DNA of 64,000 bases from assembly GCF_013141915.1 (NCBI RefSeq), contig NZ_SROX01000001.1, positions 868,001 to 932,000 of the forward strand, in the 5' to 3' direction. Origin of the DNA: Cupriavidus necator (GTDB lineage: Bacteria; Pseudomonadota; Gammaproteobacteria; Burkholderiales; Burkholderiaceae). Shown here in pieces: positions 1-9,621 of this stretch. Each line of letters opens with the position of its first letter. The stretch's first letter is position 1. The notes below the pieces were generated by a model that ran no database searches, was not told where the DNA came from, and worked only from the letters and a program-made list of their open reading frames with translations. Made by a program: the position numbers and the translations under genes.

Positions 1-13
1 CTGTAAGCGGTAA

Positions 14-2386
<2,373 letters not shown>

Positions 2387-2419
2387 GTCTTGTTGTTCCC
2401 GCTGGTTTGACCTGATGAC

Positions 2420-2450
2420 ATTGAAGACCCTGTAGCGGCTACAGAGTCAA
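2420..2450 (-). promoter_or_regulatory. MerR-family (PbrR/CadR/ZntR-type) metal-responsive promoter
   Basis: On the minus strand, TTGACT (2450-2445) and TTCAAT (2425-2420) are separated by 19 bp, longer than the usual 17. The spacer holds the dyad CTGTAGCCGCTACAG. A 19-20 bp spacer centred on such a dyad is the hallmark of MerR-type activation, and the layout matches pbrA and cadA promoters. It lies 34 bp upstream of the ATPase start. Confidence 0.85.
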
Positions 2451-2492
2451 GCGGCCCGGCGGCCGCGATGCCGGCCGGGCCGTCGCGCGCCG

Positions 2493-2903
2493 CTAGTGCT
2501 CGCAGTTGACCATCCATGACATGCCGAAGCGATCCACCAGCATGCCGAAGCCTTCGGCCCAGAAGGTCTTCTGGTACGGCACCACCACCTGGCCGCCTTC
2601 GCTCAGGCCCTCGAAGATGCGCCGTCCTTCGTCGCGGCTGACCCCGCTTACCGACAGGCTGAAGCCGCTGAAAGCCGGGCGCTCTCCGGGACGGCCATCG
2701 GAGGCCATCACCTGGTTTTCGCCAATCTGGAGATTGGCGTGCATCACCTTGTCTTTCCAGTCATCGGGCACCGCCATGCCCTGGTCCGGCGGGGCTTCCT
2801 TGTAGCGCATCGCAAACGTGACTTGGGCACCCAGCACCGTGCCGTAAAAGGCCACCGCCTCGTCAAAGCGACCGCCGAAATCCAGATAGGGTTGCACCTG
2901 CAT
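2493..2903 (-). CDS. VOC-family protein, PhnB-like
   Basis: Protein of about 136 residues starting MQVQPYLDFGG, with the single-repeat glyoxalase/dioxygenase fold expected of PhnB/YdcG-like proteins (3-dmu-9_3-mt family). Conserved patterns include the N-terminal YLDFGGRFDEAVAFY and the C-terminal FWAEGFGMLVDRFGMSW. The start at 2903 is chosen because GGAGAG lies just upstream; the frame continues further upstream without a ribosome site. Substrate is unknown: the family name does not imply a phosphonate role. It stands alone between the ATPase and the two-component system. Confidence 0.8.
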   Translation of the reverse strand: MQVQPYLDFGGRFDEAVAFYGTVLGAQVTFAMRYKEAPPDQGMAVPDDWKDKVMHANLQIGENQVMASDGRPGERPAFSGFSLSVSGVSRDEGRRIFEGLSEGGQVVVPYQKTFWAEGFGMLVDRFGMSWMVNCEH

Positions 2904-3021
2904 GTTGCTCTCCTGGTTGTCCATCGGGTTGCATGACATGGAACTGCCGGACGCTCCGGGAGCGGACGCGGCCGGCACGCGCGCCATTATCCGCGCGCGC
3001 GCGGCCAGTGCAAGGGCAGGT

Positions 3022-4473
3022 TCAGGACACCGCGACGGCAGCGGCAGCCGCCGGCATCGGCACCGGCTCGGCCGGGAACTTCAGCGTGAACACGGTCAGT
3101 CCGTCGACGCTGCGCACCGTCACGCTGCCGCCATGCAGCCGCATGATGGTGTCGACGATGGCCAGCCCCAGCCCGGTCGACGCCGCGGAGTTGCGCCGCG
3201 ACGGATCGGCGCGGTAGAAACGACCGAAGATATGCGGCAGCGTCTCCGGCGGAATCGCCGGGCCCGGGTTGCTGACGCGGATGCTGGTGCCGGCGTCGGC
3301 CGCCGTGGGCGCGCGCGCAACGTCGACCCGCACCGTGCTGCCCGCCGGCGCATGGCGCAGCGCGTTATCCAGCAGGTTGGTCACGGCGCGCCGCAGCAGG
3401 GTCTGGTCGGCCTGCACCGGCGCGGAGCCGGAAACCGTGAGCGCGACCTCGCGGTCCGCCGCGACGGCTTCGAAGTACTCGGCCATCTTGTCGAGCTCTT
3501 CGCGCGCGTCCAGCGTGCGCACGTCCAGCGCCACCTGTGCATGGTCGGCGCGCGCCAGGAACAGCATGTTCTCGATCATGCGGGCCAGGCGCTCGTACTC
3601 CTCCAGGTTGGACTCGAGCAGGGCCTCATACTCGGCCGTCTTGCGGCTTTGCGCCAGCGTAACCTGGGTCTGGCCGATCAGGTTGCTGATCGGCGTGCGG
3701 AAATCATGGGCCAGGTCGGCCGAGAACTCTGACAGCCGCGAAAAGCTGTCCTGCAGGCGCGCCAGCATGTCGTTGAGCGCGGCCGCCAGTTCGCGCAGTT
3801 CCGCCGGCGCCCGGCCCACGTCCAGCCGCGTGGCCAGGCGGCTGGTGGTCACCGCGGCGGCATCGGCGGCCATGCGCCGCAGCGGCCGCAGCGCGCGCCG
3901 CGCCAGTACAAAGCCCAGCCCGGCCGCCACCGCCGCGCCGCACAGCGTGGCCCACAGCAACTGGTGGCGATACTCGCGCATCAGCGCCACGCGGTAGCCG
4001 GCATCGCGCAGCACCACGATCTCCACGGCCTTGTCCGAATCGCCCAGTTGCCCCAGCGCGGCAATGCCGCGCGACGGCACGCCGTTCTTGGGCCGCCAGG
4101 TTTGCAGCATGCTTTTCTCGGGCTGCGTGGTGGCGGGCAAGACGCGCAGCGGCGGCACGCTTTCGTTGCGCGGGTTCAGCGTGACCAGCGGCTCGCCCTG
4201 GCGCGTGCGCACCACCAGGATCAGGCCCTCGTGACCCATCGCGATATCGGCAAAGCGATGGGTATCGGCGCGGATCTCGGCTTCGCTGCGCACCTCGCGC
4301 AGCAGGTGGCGCACCAGCAGCACCTCGCCCACTAGCTCGCTTTCATCGCGTCCTTCCAGCTGGGCCGACAGCGCGCCGGACAGGTACGCCGCCACGCTGG
4401 CGAGGATCGCCGCCGTGGCCAGCCCGTAGGCCAGCGCCAGCCGCGTGGTGAGCGAAGACGGCAGCCGCATCAT
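3022..4473 (-). CDS. Heavy-metal sensor histidine kinase (CzcS/CusS/IrlS type)
   Basis: Inner-membrane sensor kinase of 483 residues. A transmembrane segment at about 11-33 and another at about 173-192 bracket a periplasmic sensor region of about 140 residues. A HAMP domain follows, then the phosphoacceptor His256 in AHDFRTPIS. The C-terminal ATPase domain has the N box [11 protein letters not shown], an F box [12 protein letters not shown] and the G box TGLGLAIV. The start overlaps the stop of the response regulator (ATGA at 4473-4470), so the two are translationally coupled. The family senses Cu, Zn, Cd or Ag; the ligand here is not evident. Confidence 0.9.
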   Translation of the reverse strand: MMRLPSSLTTRLALAYGLATAAILASVAAYLSGALSAQLEGRDESELVGEVLLVRHLLREVRSEAEIRADTHRFADIAMGHEGLILVVRTRQGEPLVTLNPRNESVPPLRVLPATTQPEKSMLQTWRPKNGVPSRGIAALGQLGDSDKAVEIVVLRDAGYRVALMREYRHQLLWATLCGAAVAAGLGFVLARRALRPLRRMAADAAAVTTSRLATRLDVGRAPAELRELAAALNDMLARLQDSFSRLSEFSADLAHDFRTPISNLIGQTQVTLAQSRKTAEYEALLESNLEEYERLARMIENMLFLARADHAQVALDVRTLDAREELDKMAEYFEAVAADREVALTVSGSAPVQADQTLLRRAVTNLLDNALRHAPAGSTVRVDVARAPTAADAGTSIRVSNPGPAIPPETLPHIFGRFYRADPSRRNSAASTGLGLAIVDTIMRLHGGSVTVRSVDGLTVFTLKFPAEPVPMPAAAAAVAVS

Positions 4474-5159
4474 GCGTCGTGTACCCGGTCGTCGCCATCG
4501 TCCAGCACATAGCCCATGCCGCGGCGCGTATGGATCAGCTTGCGCGGGAACGGGTCGTCGACCTTGGCGCGCAGGCGCCGGATCGACACGTCGACCACAT
4601 TGGTGTTGCTGTCGAAATTGACATCCCACACCTGCGAGGCGATCAGCGAGCGCGACAGCACTTCGCCCCGGCGGCGCGCGAGCAGGTACAGCAGCGCGAA
4701 TTCCTTGGAGGTCAGGTCGATCTTCTGGCCGGCGCGCACCACGCGGCGGCGAATGGCGTCGATCTGCAGGTCGGCCACCTCGATGAATTCGCTCTCGCGC
4801 AGCGGTCCGCGGCGCAGGATGGTGCGGATGCGCAGCACCAGTTCGGCGAAGGCAAAGGGCTTGACCATGTAGTCGTCGGCGCCGAGCTCCAGGCCCTTGA
4901 GGCGGTCCGACAGCTCGTCGCGCGCGGTCAGGAACAGCACCGGCGTGTCGCGCTCGCGGCGCAGTTCGCGCAGCACCTCCCAGCCGTCCAGGCCGGGCAG
5001 CATGACGTCCAGCACGATCAGGTCATAGGGATGCTCGCGCGCGTGGGCCAGGCCGTCGGCGCCGTCGCGCGCCAGGTCCACCACAAAGCCGGATTCCGTC
5101 AACCCCTTGTGCAGGTAGTCGCCCGCCTTGGGTTCGTCCTCGACAATCAGGATACGCAT
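4470..5159 (-). CDS. OmpR-family heavy-metal response regulator (CzcR/CopR/IrlR type)
   Basis: DNA-binding response regulator of 229 residues. The receiver domain begins [16 protein letters not shown] and has the phosphoacceptor Asp51 in VLDVMLPG and the Lys of MVKPF. The C-terminal winged helix contains [15 protein letters not shown] and [15 protein letters not shown]. It is transcribed first, with the kinase start overlapping its stop. The [16 protein letters not shown] opening and the pairing with a CzcS-like kinase place it in the heavy-metal subgroup. The start at 5159 is where homology begins; the open frame extends upstream without support. Confidence 0.92.
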   Translation of the reverse strand: MRILIVEDEPKAGDYLHKGLTESGFVVDLARDGADGLAHAREHPYDLIVLDVMLPGLDGWEVLRELRRERDTPVLFLTARDELSDRLKGLELGADDYMVKPFAFAELVLRIRTILRRGPLRESEFIEVADLQIDAIRRRVVRAGQKIDLTSKEFALLYLLARRRGEVLSRSLIASQVWDVNFDSNTNVVDVSIRRLRAKVDDPFPRKLIHTRRGMGYVLDDGDDRVHDA

Positions 5160-5366
5160 GATTCCATCACTTTCCGGCGGCCCAGTGCCGCCATGGCGTA
5201 ACGCTAGCCGAGGATGGCGGCAAATGGGTAAAGATTGCAGAAATGTCATCGCCATGCCAACGCCTTGCCACGGCATGGCCGCGCAAAACACCGGTAGAAT
5301 GCGCGCTCATCTCCCGTGCGCGACTGGCCCGCGCGCGTCATCTCCCATTCTGCCGGTTTCCCTGCG

Positions 5367-5810
5367 ATGAAATGCCTGTCTAGCTCCTTGTTGCTGTCTC
5401 TTGTCCTGCTTGCGCTGCCCGCTGCGGGCGCCGCGGCGGCAGGGACCGCGGCGTGCGGCGCCGTGCAGGCGGCTGGCCTGTCGCTGCCGGATCGGCATGT
5501 CGCGGCCAAGCTGGCAGTTGAAGCGTCGCTGGGCGGCGCCGCCGACGCGGGTTGCGGCGGCAGCGCCGTCCGCGTGATGGCCGAGCCGGCCGGCGGCGGC
5601 GCGCCGTTGCAGTCGGGCGAGCCGGATGCTGCGCAGGACACAGCCCCGGACACCGCCTTGCAGCCTGCCGCGGCTTCGAACGTGCTGCGCGAGCTGCCCG
5701 CCGAGGTGTTCGTGCACCGCGCGCGGGTGGCGCCCATGGCTACGCCGGCGGCATTCAACGGCAACCTGCCAGTGCTGCCGGTCTTGCCGCTGCTGCCCGC
5801 GCACTGCTGA
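5367..5810 (+). CDS. Hypothetical exported protein
   Basis: Protein of 147 residues with an evident signal peptide (MKCLSSSLLLSLVLLALPAAG) followed by an Ala/Gly/Pro-rich, low-complexity mature region with four scattered Cys residues. No family is recognised. It is the first gene on the plus strand, divergent from the two-component system 207 bp away, and could be regulated by it, but no operator was identified. The start at 5367 places the signal peptide at the N-terminus. Confidence 0.55.
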   Translation: MKCLSSSLLLSLVLLALPAAGAAAAGTAACGAVQAAGLSLPDRHVAAKLAVEASLGGAADAGCGGSAVRVMAEPAGGGAPLQSGEPDAAQDTAPDTALQPAAASNVLRELPAEVFVHRARVAPMATPAAFNGNLPVLPVLPLLPAHC

Positions 5811-5830
5811 GCGCGAGGCTCAGGCCGGAC

Positions 5831-6136
5831 TTAATTGACGCGGAAGAATTCGATCGACTGCCCGGCATTGACCGCCCGCTGCAGCCAGTCAGGATACTCG
5901 CCCTGCCCGTCCCAGCTCTGGCCCATGGCATTGCGGTACAGCGGGCGCGCGCCCGCGGCCTTTGGCGCCGCGGCGGTGGCCGTCGACGGCGCAGCTTCGC
6001 CGGCGCCTGCCGACGGTGTCGAAACGTGGTCGAAGCATCCGGCCTCGACGAGGTCGTCAATGCTCAGGGCATGACGGTCCATTTGCTCGCGGATCCACGC
6101 CACCGCAGCGAGTTTGGCTGAATCAGACTCGGACAT
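5831..6136 (-). CDS. H-NS-family protein with atypical DNA-contact motif
   Basis: Small protein of 101 residues. Residues 1-40 form an acidic, probably helical N-terminus starting MSESDSAKLAAVAWIREQ. A linker rich in Ala, Pro and Thr leads to a C-terminal segment YRNAMGQSWDGQGEYPDWL that aligns with the DNA-binding domain of Burkholderiales H-NS proteins (typically a TWSGRGRAP-like loop). The AT-hook-like G-Q/R-G-R element reads GQGE, so the arginine expected to enter the minor groove is Glu. It may act as a modifier of other H-NS proteins rather than a silencer. Its 5' leader holds a 6-bp hairpin (6151-6171). The assignment rests on the C-terminal pattern only. Confidence 0.65.
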   Translation of the reverse strand: MSESDSAKLAAVAWIREQMDRHALSIDDLVEAGCFDHVSTPSAGAGEAAPSTATAAAPKAAGARPLYRNAMGQSWDGQGEYPDWLQRAVNAGQSIEFFRVN

Positions 6137-6387
6137 GACTCTTGTGAGAGGCCCGCTGCATTTCCGCGGGCAATGAAAAACCGGCGATGGAACCACAGGC
6201 CGGTCGGACAGCCATGATTCTACAGCCTTTGCCGGGCGGCAGCTGCTCTGGCGTGCAGGTGGGGTCCGCGGCAGCGCGCGGGATGACGGCATTGTCATGT
6301 GGCGGTCATGCTCGCGTGGGCGGCCGCCACCTAGACTAGCCACACCGCCGCCCATACCGGGCCGGCAACCTTACGGAGAAGCGATCC

Positions 6388-6663
6388 ATGCATGCACTCA
6401 GGCAAGTCTTTGTCGCCACCGCCCTTATTGCCGGCGTTGCCGGCGCCGCGCAAGCCGCGCCACGCAGCGTCGATCCGTTCAGCGATGGCGCGCGCAGCGT
6501 CACCAGCCCGCGCAGCGCCTTTACCGATGGCGCCAACACCGCGACCGGCACCCGCAGCAGCTTTACCGACGGCGCGCACACCGCGACCGGTGCGCGCGAC
6601 CCGTTTGCCGACGGTGCCCACAACCCCAACGCCCCGCGCGACAGCTTCACCGACGGCGCCTGA
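6388..6663 (+). CDS. Secreted small protein built of about 14-residue tandem repeats
   Basis: Protein of 91 residues with a clear signal peptide ending AGAAQA (about residues 1-24). The rest is five copies of a unit of about 14 residues, consensus PRSxFTDGAxTATG: copies begin PRSVDPFSDGA, PRSAFTDGA, TRSSFTDGA, ARDPFADGA and PRDSFTDGA. The constant core F-[ST/A]-D-G-A suggests a repeated binding or structural turn with one Asp per unit. No enzymatic motif is present. Similar small repeat proteins occur near metal-resistance genes in Cupriavidus, which is a contextual inference only. A ribosome site (ACGGAG) lies about 10 nt upstream of the ATG. Confidence 0.75.
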   Translation: MHALRQVFVATALIAGVAGAAQAAPRSVDPFSDGARSVTSPRSAFTDGANTATGTRSSFTDGAHTATGARDPFADGAHNPNAPRDSFTDGA

Positions 6664-6687
6664 CGGCGCCGCGCCAGCGCGCCTGCC

Positions 6688-7572
6688 TCAGCGCACCGCG
6701 CCGTAGATGCGGCGCGCATCGGCCGCATCCGCGATCGGCCGGCCCAGCGTCAGCCCGCCCTGCACCGCCTGCGCCACCAGCGCATGGTTGCCGGGCGCAC
6801 GGCTGCCGTCGCGCAACAGCAGGTTGTTTTCGAAGCCCACCCGCACATGGCCGCCAAACGCGGCGGCCGCGGTCACGCAGGCATTCTCCTCGCGCCCGAA
6901 CGCGCAGATGGCCCACGGCAGCGCATCGCCGCCCTCGGCCGCAGCCTGCAGGAATGGCAGCAGGTCGTGCGGCGACGACACCTGTCCGGCCGCGTAGCGG
7001 CCCAGCACATACAGCACCGACCACGCGCCCGGCGGCACCATGCCGCACTCGCGCATGCGCTGCCAGCGCCTTACGTCGGCCGCGTCATACAGGATCACCT
7101 GCGTCATCACGCGTTCGCGCGCCAGCCAGGCGAAGAACGCCGCCAGCTCGCTGTCCGGGATCTCCGGCACGTCCACTTCGCGCAGGCCGACCGAAACCGC
7201 CTCGGGACGCAGCGCGCGCACCATCGCCATCTGCTCGGCGGCCTGGTACACGCCGGCGGCCTCGCTGGTCACCTGCACCAGCAGCGCGTCGCCAACCGCC
7301 TGCCTGACCGCCGCCAGGGCCTCGCGATAAGCCTGCACGTCGAGCGAATGGCGGCCCTCGGCATCGCGTACGTGCATGTGCATCATGGCGGCGCCGGCAT
7401 CGAGGCAGGCACGCGCTTCCGCCGCCAGCGCCGCCGCGGTCAGCGGCACCGCCGGGTGGTCGCTGGCGCGCTTGTAGGCGCCGTTGGGCGCCACGGTGAC
7501 GATCAGCGGCAAGTCGGCCAGCGCCGCGCGCTGCGCAGCCACCTGGGCGGCTTGGGATGGGGTGTCGGTCAT
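6688..7572 (-). CDS. Beta-keto acid cleavage enzyme (BKACE, DUF849)
   Basis: Zn-dependent enzyme of 294 residues. BKACE proteins condense a beta-keto acid with acetyl-CoA to give acetoacetate and a new acyl-CoA (Kce, CdhC and relatives). The metal site HMHVRD is at residues 65-70, and other family segments include LIVTVAPNGAYK and GGHVRVGFENNLLL. The start (ATG at 7572) overlaps the stop of the upstream dehydrogenase by 4 bp, so both are made together. The substrate is not evident; the coupled dehydrogenase suggests it is produced by oxidation of a beta-hydroxy acid, as in carnitine breakdown. Confidence 0.9.
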   Translation of the reverse strand: MTDTPSQAAQVAAQRAALADLPLIVTVAPNGAYKRASDHPAVPLTAAALAAEARACLDAGAAMMHMHVRDAEGRHSLDVQAYREALAAVRQAVGDALLVQVTSEAAGVYQAAEQMAMVRALRPEAVSVGLREVDVPEIPDSELAAFFAWLARERVMTQVILYDAADVRRWQRMRECGMVPPGAWSVLYVLGRYAAGQVSSPHDLLPFLQAAAEGGDALPWAICAFGREENACVTAAAAFGGHVRVGFENNLLLRDGSRAPGNHALVAQAVQGGLTLGRPIADAADARRIYGAVR

Positions 7573-8546
7573 GGCTGGATCTCGGGCAGTTCGGGCGCGA
7601 TCAGCGCCAGGCCGGCGCGCAGCAATTGGTCATAGCGCGCACGCTCGGCAGCGATGGTGTCAGGCGTCCACGCGTAGAAGCCTGCGCCGCGCTTCATGCC
7701 GTGGCGGCCGTCGGCGGCCCGCTCGGACAGGCAGCGCGCCGGATGGTCGTCGTTGCAGAAGGTCGGGTACATGGTGGCGCCAGCGGCGGCATGCACGTCG
7801 ATGCCGGCGTGGTCGCGCTGCAGCACCGGCCCCGCCGCCAGGAAGCGGAAGCCGAAGCCGAAGCGCACCGCCGCATCGACGTCCTCGGGTGAGGCAATGC
7901 CGCGGTCGATCAGGCTGAAGGCCTCGCGTGACAGCGCATGCTGCAGCCGGTTGGCGAGGAAACCCGGCAGGTCCTTGCGCACCTTCACCGGCACCATGCC
8001 GCAGCGGCGCATGAAGGCCGCCAGCGCGTCGGCGCCGCGCTCGTCGCTGGCCTCGCCCATCACCACCTCCACCAGCGGCACCAGGTGCGCGGGCATGAAG
8101 AAGTGCAGGCCAAGCATGCGCGCACGCGTGCCCAGGCCGGCGCCGATCGCGCTGATCGGGAAGCTGGAACTGTTACTGGCCAGCAGCGTGTCCGGGCGCG
8201 CACGCGTCACCAGTTCGGCAAAGAGGGCCTGCTTCAGTGCGAGGTCCTCGGGAATGCATTCGATCACCAGGTCGACCGAGGCCCAGTCCACGGCCTCCAG
8301 CGTCGCTGCCACGCCGAGCCGCTCCGCGCCGGCTTCGCGGCCGATCGCGGCCAGGTTGGCGCGCACGCGCGCGGGCAAACCGCCGGCACGCCCGGCGTCC
8401 GGCTCGACAATGGTGGTGCGGCACAGCGCACGGGTCAGCACCACGGCGACATCGGCGCCCATGGTGCCGCCGCCTACCACCACGGCATGGGCGGCACCCG
8501 GGCGGCTCAGCATCGCTGATGAGGGCGGAGGACTGGGGTTCGGCAT
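7569..8546 (-). CDS. 3-hydroxyacyl-CoA / beta-hydroxy acid dehydrogenase
   Basis: NAD-dependent dehydrogenase of 325 residues. The Rossmann motif VVVGGGTMGADVAVV is near the N-terminus. The catalytic region includes VIECIPEDLALKQ, ASNSSSFPIS and LGLHFFMPAHLVPLVEVV (catalytic His in the family's HFFxP motif), followed by the C-terminal helical domain. The length is near that of single-domain 3-hydroxybutyryl-CoA and L-carnitine dehydrogenases. The start at 8546 is supported by AGGAGA 4-9 nt upstream. It overlaps the BKACE gene and is divergent from the LysR gene 136 bp away, its probable regulator. Confidence 0.85.
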   Translation of the reverse strand: MPNPSPPPSSAMLSRPGAAHAVVVGGGTMGADVAVVLTRALCRTTIVEPDAGRAGGLPARVRANLAAIGREAGAERLGVAATLEAVDWASVDLVIECIPEDLALKQALFAELVTRARPDTLLASNSSSFPISAIGAGLGTRARMLGLHFFMPAHLVPLVEVVMGEASDERGADALAAFMRRCGMVPVKVRKDLPGFLANRLQHALSREAFSLIDRGIASPEDVDAAVRFGFGFRFLAAGPVLQRDHAGIDVHAAAGATMYPTFCNDDHPARCLSERAADGRHGMKRGAGFYAWTPDTIAAERARYDQLLRAGLALIAPELPEIQP

Positions 8547-8682
8547 GGTTTCTCCTGGCATCCCGCCAGTGTAGAGAACCCGCTTTGATTGAAGAAATCG
8601 ATTCTCTGGATAAAATGATCCACAAACCAGATCAATCGCCTGAACCGTCGCGGCCGCGGATGCCGCCGGACCGCCGTTTCTC

Positions 8683-9621
8683 ATGAACATCAACTTGTCG
8701 ATGCGCGACATCGAGACCACGCTGGTGCTGGGCCGCACGCTGAACTTCCGCCAGGCCGCCAGCCAGCTGCACCTGTCGCAGTCCGCCCTGTCCACGCAGA
8801 TCCTGCGCATCGAGGAATCCCTCGGCGTGCGCCTGTTCGACCGCACCACCCGCACCGTGCGCCTGACCGCCGCGGGCCAGGTCTTCATGCAGCAGGCCGC
8901 GCTGCTGCAGGCGGCGTTCCGCGGCGCCATCGACGCCGTAACCGGGATCGCCAGCGCCGAACGCGGCCGGGTAGCGGTGGCGGCGCTGCCGTCGCTGGCG
9001 GCGCGGGTGCTGCCGCGCGTGCTGATGGCCTACCACCAGGCACGCCCCGAGGTTGCGCTGAAGGTGTTCGACACGCTGTCCGGGCCGGCTTTCGACCTAG
9101 TGCGCGCCGGCGAGGTGGATTTCGCGCTGACCGCGGCCAACCCGCAGCAGGCCGACCTGCAGTACGAGCCGCTGCTGTCGGACCGCTTCGTGCTGCTGAT
9201 CCCGTCGGCGCACCCGCTGGCGCGCCGCCCCGGCCCGCTGCGCTGGGCGGATACGGCCGATGCGCCGCATGTGTCGATGACGCATCCCAGCAGCGTGCGC
9301 CAGTACGCGGAATGGGCCTTCCTGCAGAACCGCATCCGCTTCCAGCCGGTGTTCGAGGCCGAACGCCTGGCCACCATCGCGGCCATGGTCGAATGCGGCT
9401 TTGGCGTGGCGGCGCTTCCCGAGATCGCGGCCGGCACCGTGCGCCAGCCCGGCATTGTCGAACGGCTGCTGACCGCGCCGGTCACCGAGCGCTCGATCGG
9501 CCTGGTCACCGCGCGCAACCGCAGCCTGTCGCCAGCGGCGGCCGAACTGGCGGCGGCCGTGCGCGCGCGGCTGGCAAGCCCGCCGCTGCCGGCCGCGGCG
9601 GACACGGAGGCCGGCGCATGA
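8683..9621 (+). CDS. LysR-family transcriptional regulator
   Basis: Regulator of 312 residues with the N-terminal winged helix (RQAASQLHLSQSALSTQI at about 22-40) and a LysR substrate-binding domain. It is divergent from the dehydrogenase-BKACE pair, the classical arrangement for a LysR activator and its target. The 136-bp intergenic region holds an AT-rich stretch at 8584-8639 with short inverted elements (GAAATCGATTC; GATC spaced by 9 bp) that could be the binding site. Its stop overlaps the start of the antiporter gene. Confidence 0.9.
   Translation: MNINLSMRDIETTLVLGRTLNFRQAASQLHLSQSALSTQILRIEESLGVRLFDRTTRTVRLTAAGQVFMQQAALLQAAFRGAIDAVTGIASAERGRVAVAALPSLAARVLPRVLMAYHQARPEVALKVFDTLSGPAFDLVRAGEVDFALTAANPQQADLQYEPLLSDRFVLLIPSAHPLARRPGPLRWADTADAPHVSMTHPSSVRQYAEWAFLQNRIRFQPVFEAERLATIAAMVECGFGVAALPEIAAGTVRQPGIVERLLTAPVTERSIGLVTARNRSLSPAAAELAAAVRARLASPPLPAAADTEAGA

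Noticed and set aside
6151-6171. 6-bp hairpin in the leader of the H-NS-like gene as a terminator or riboswitch
   Set aside because: No T-run, short stem and no further conserved structure could be seen.
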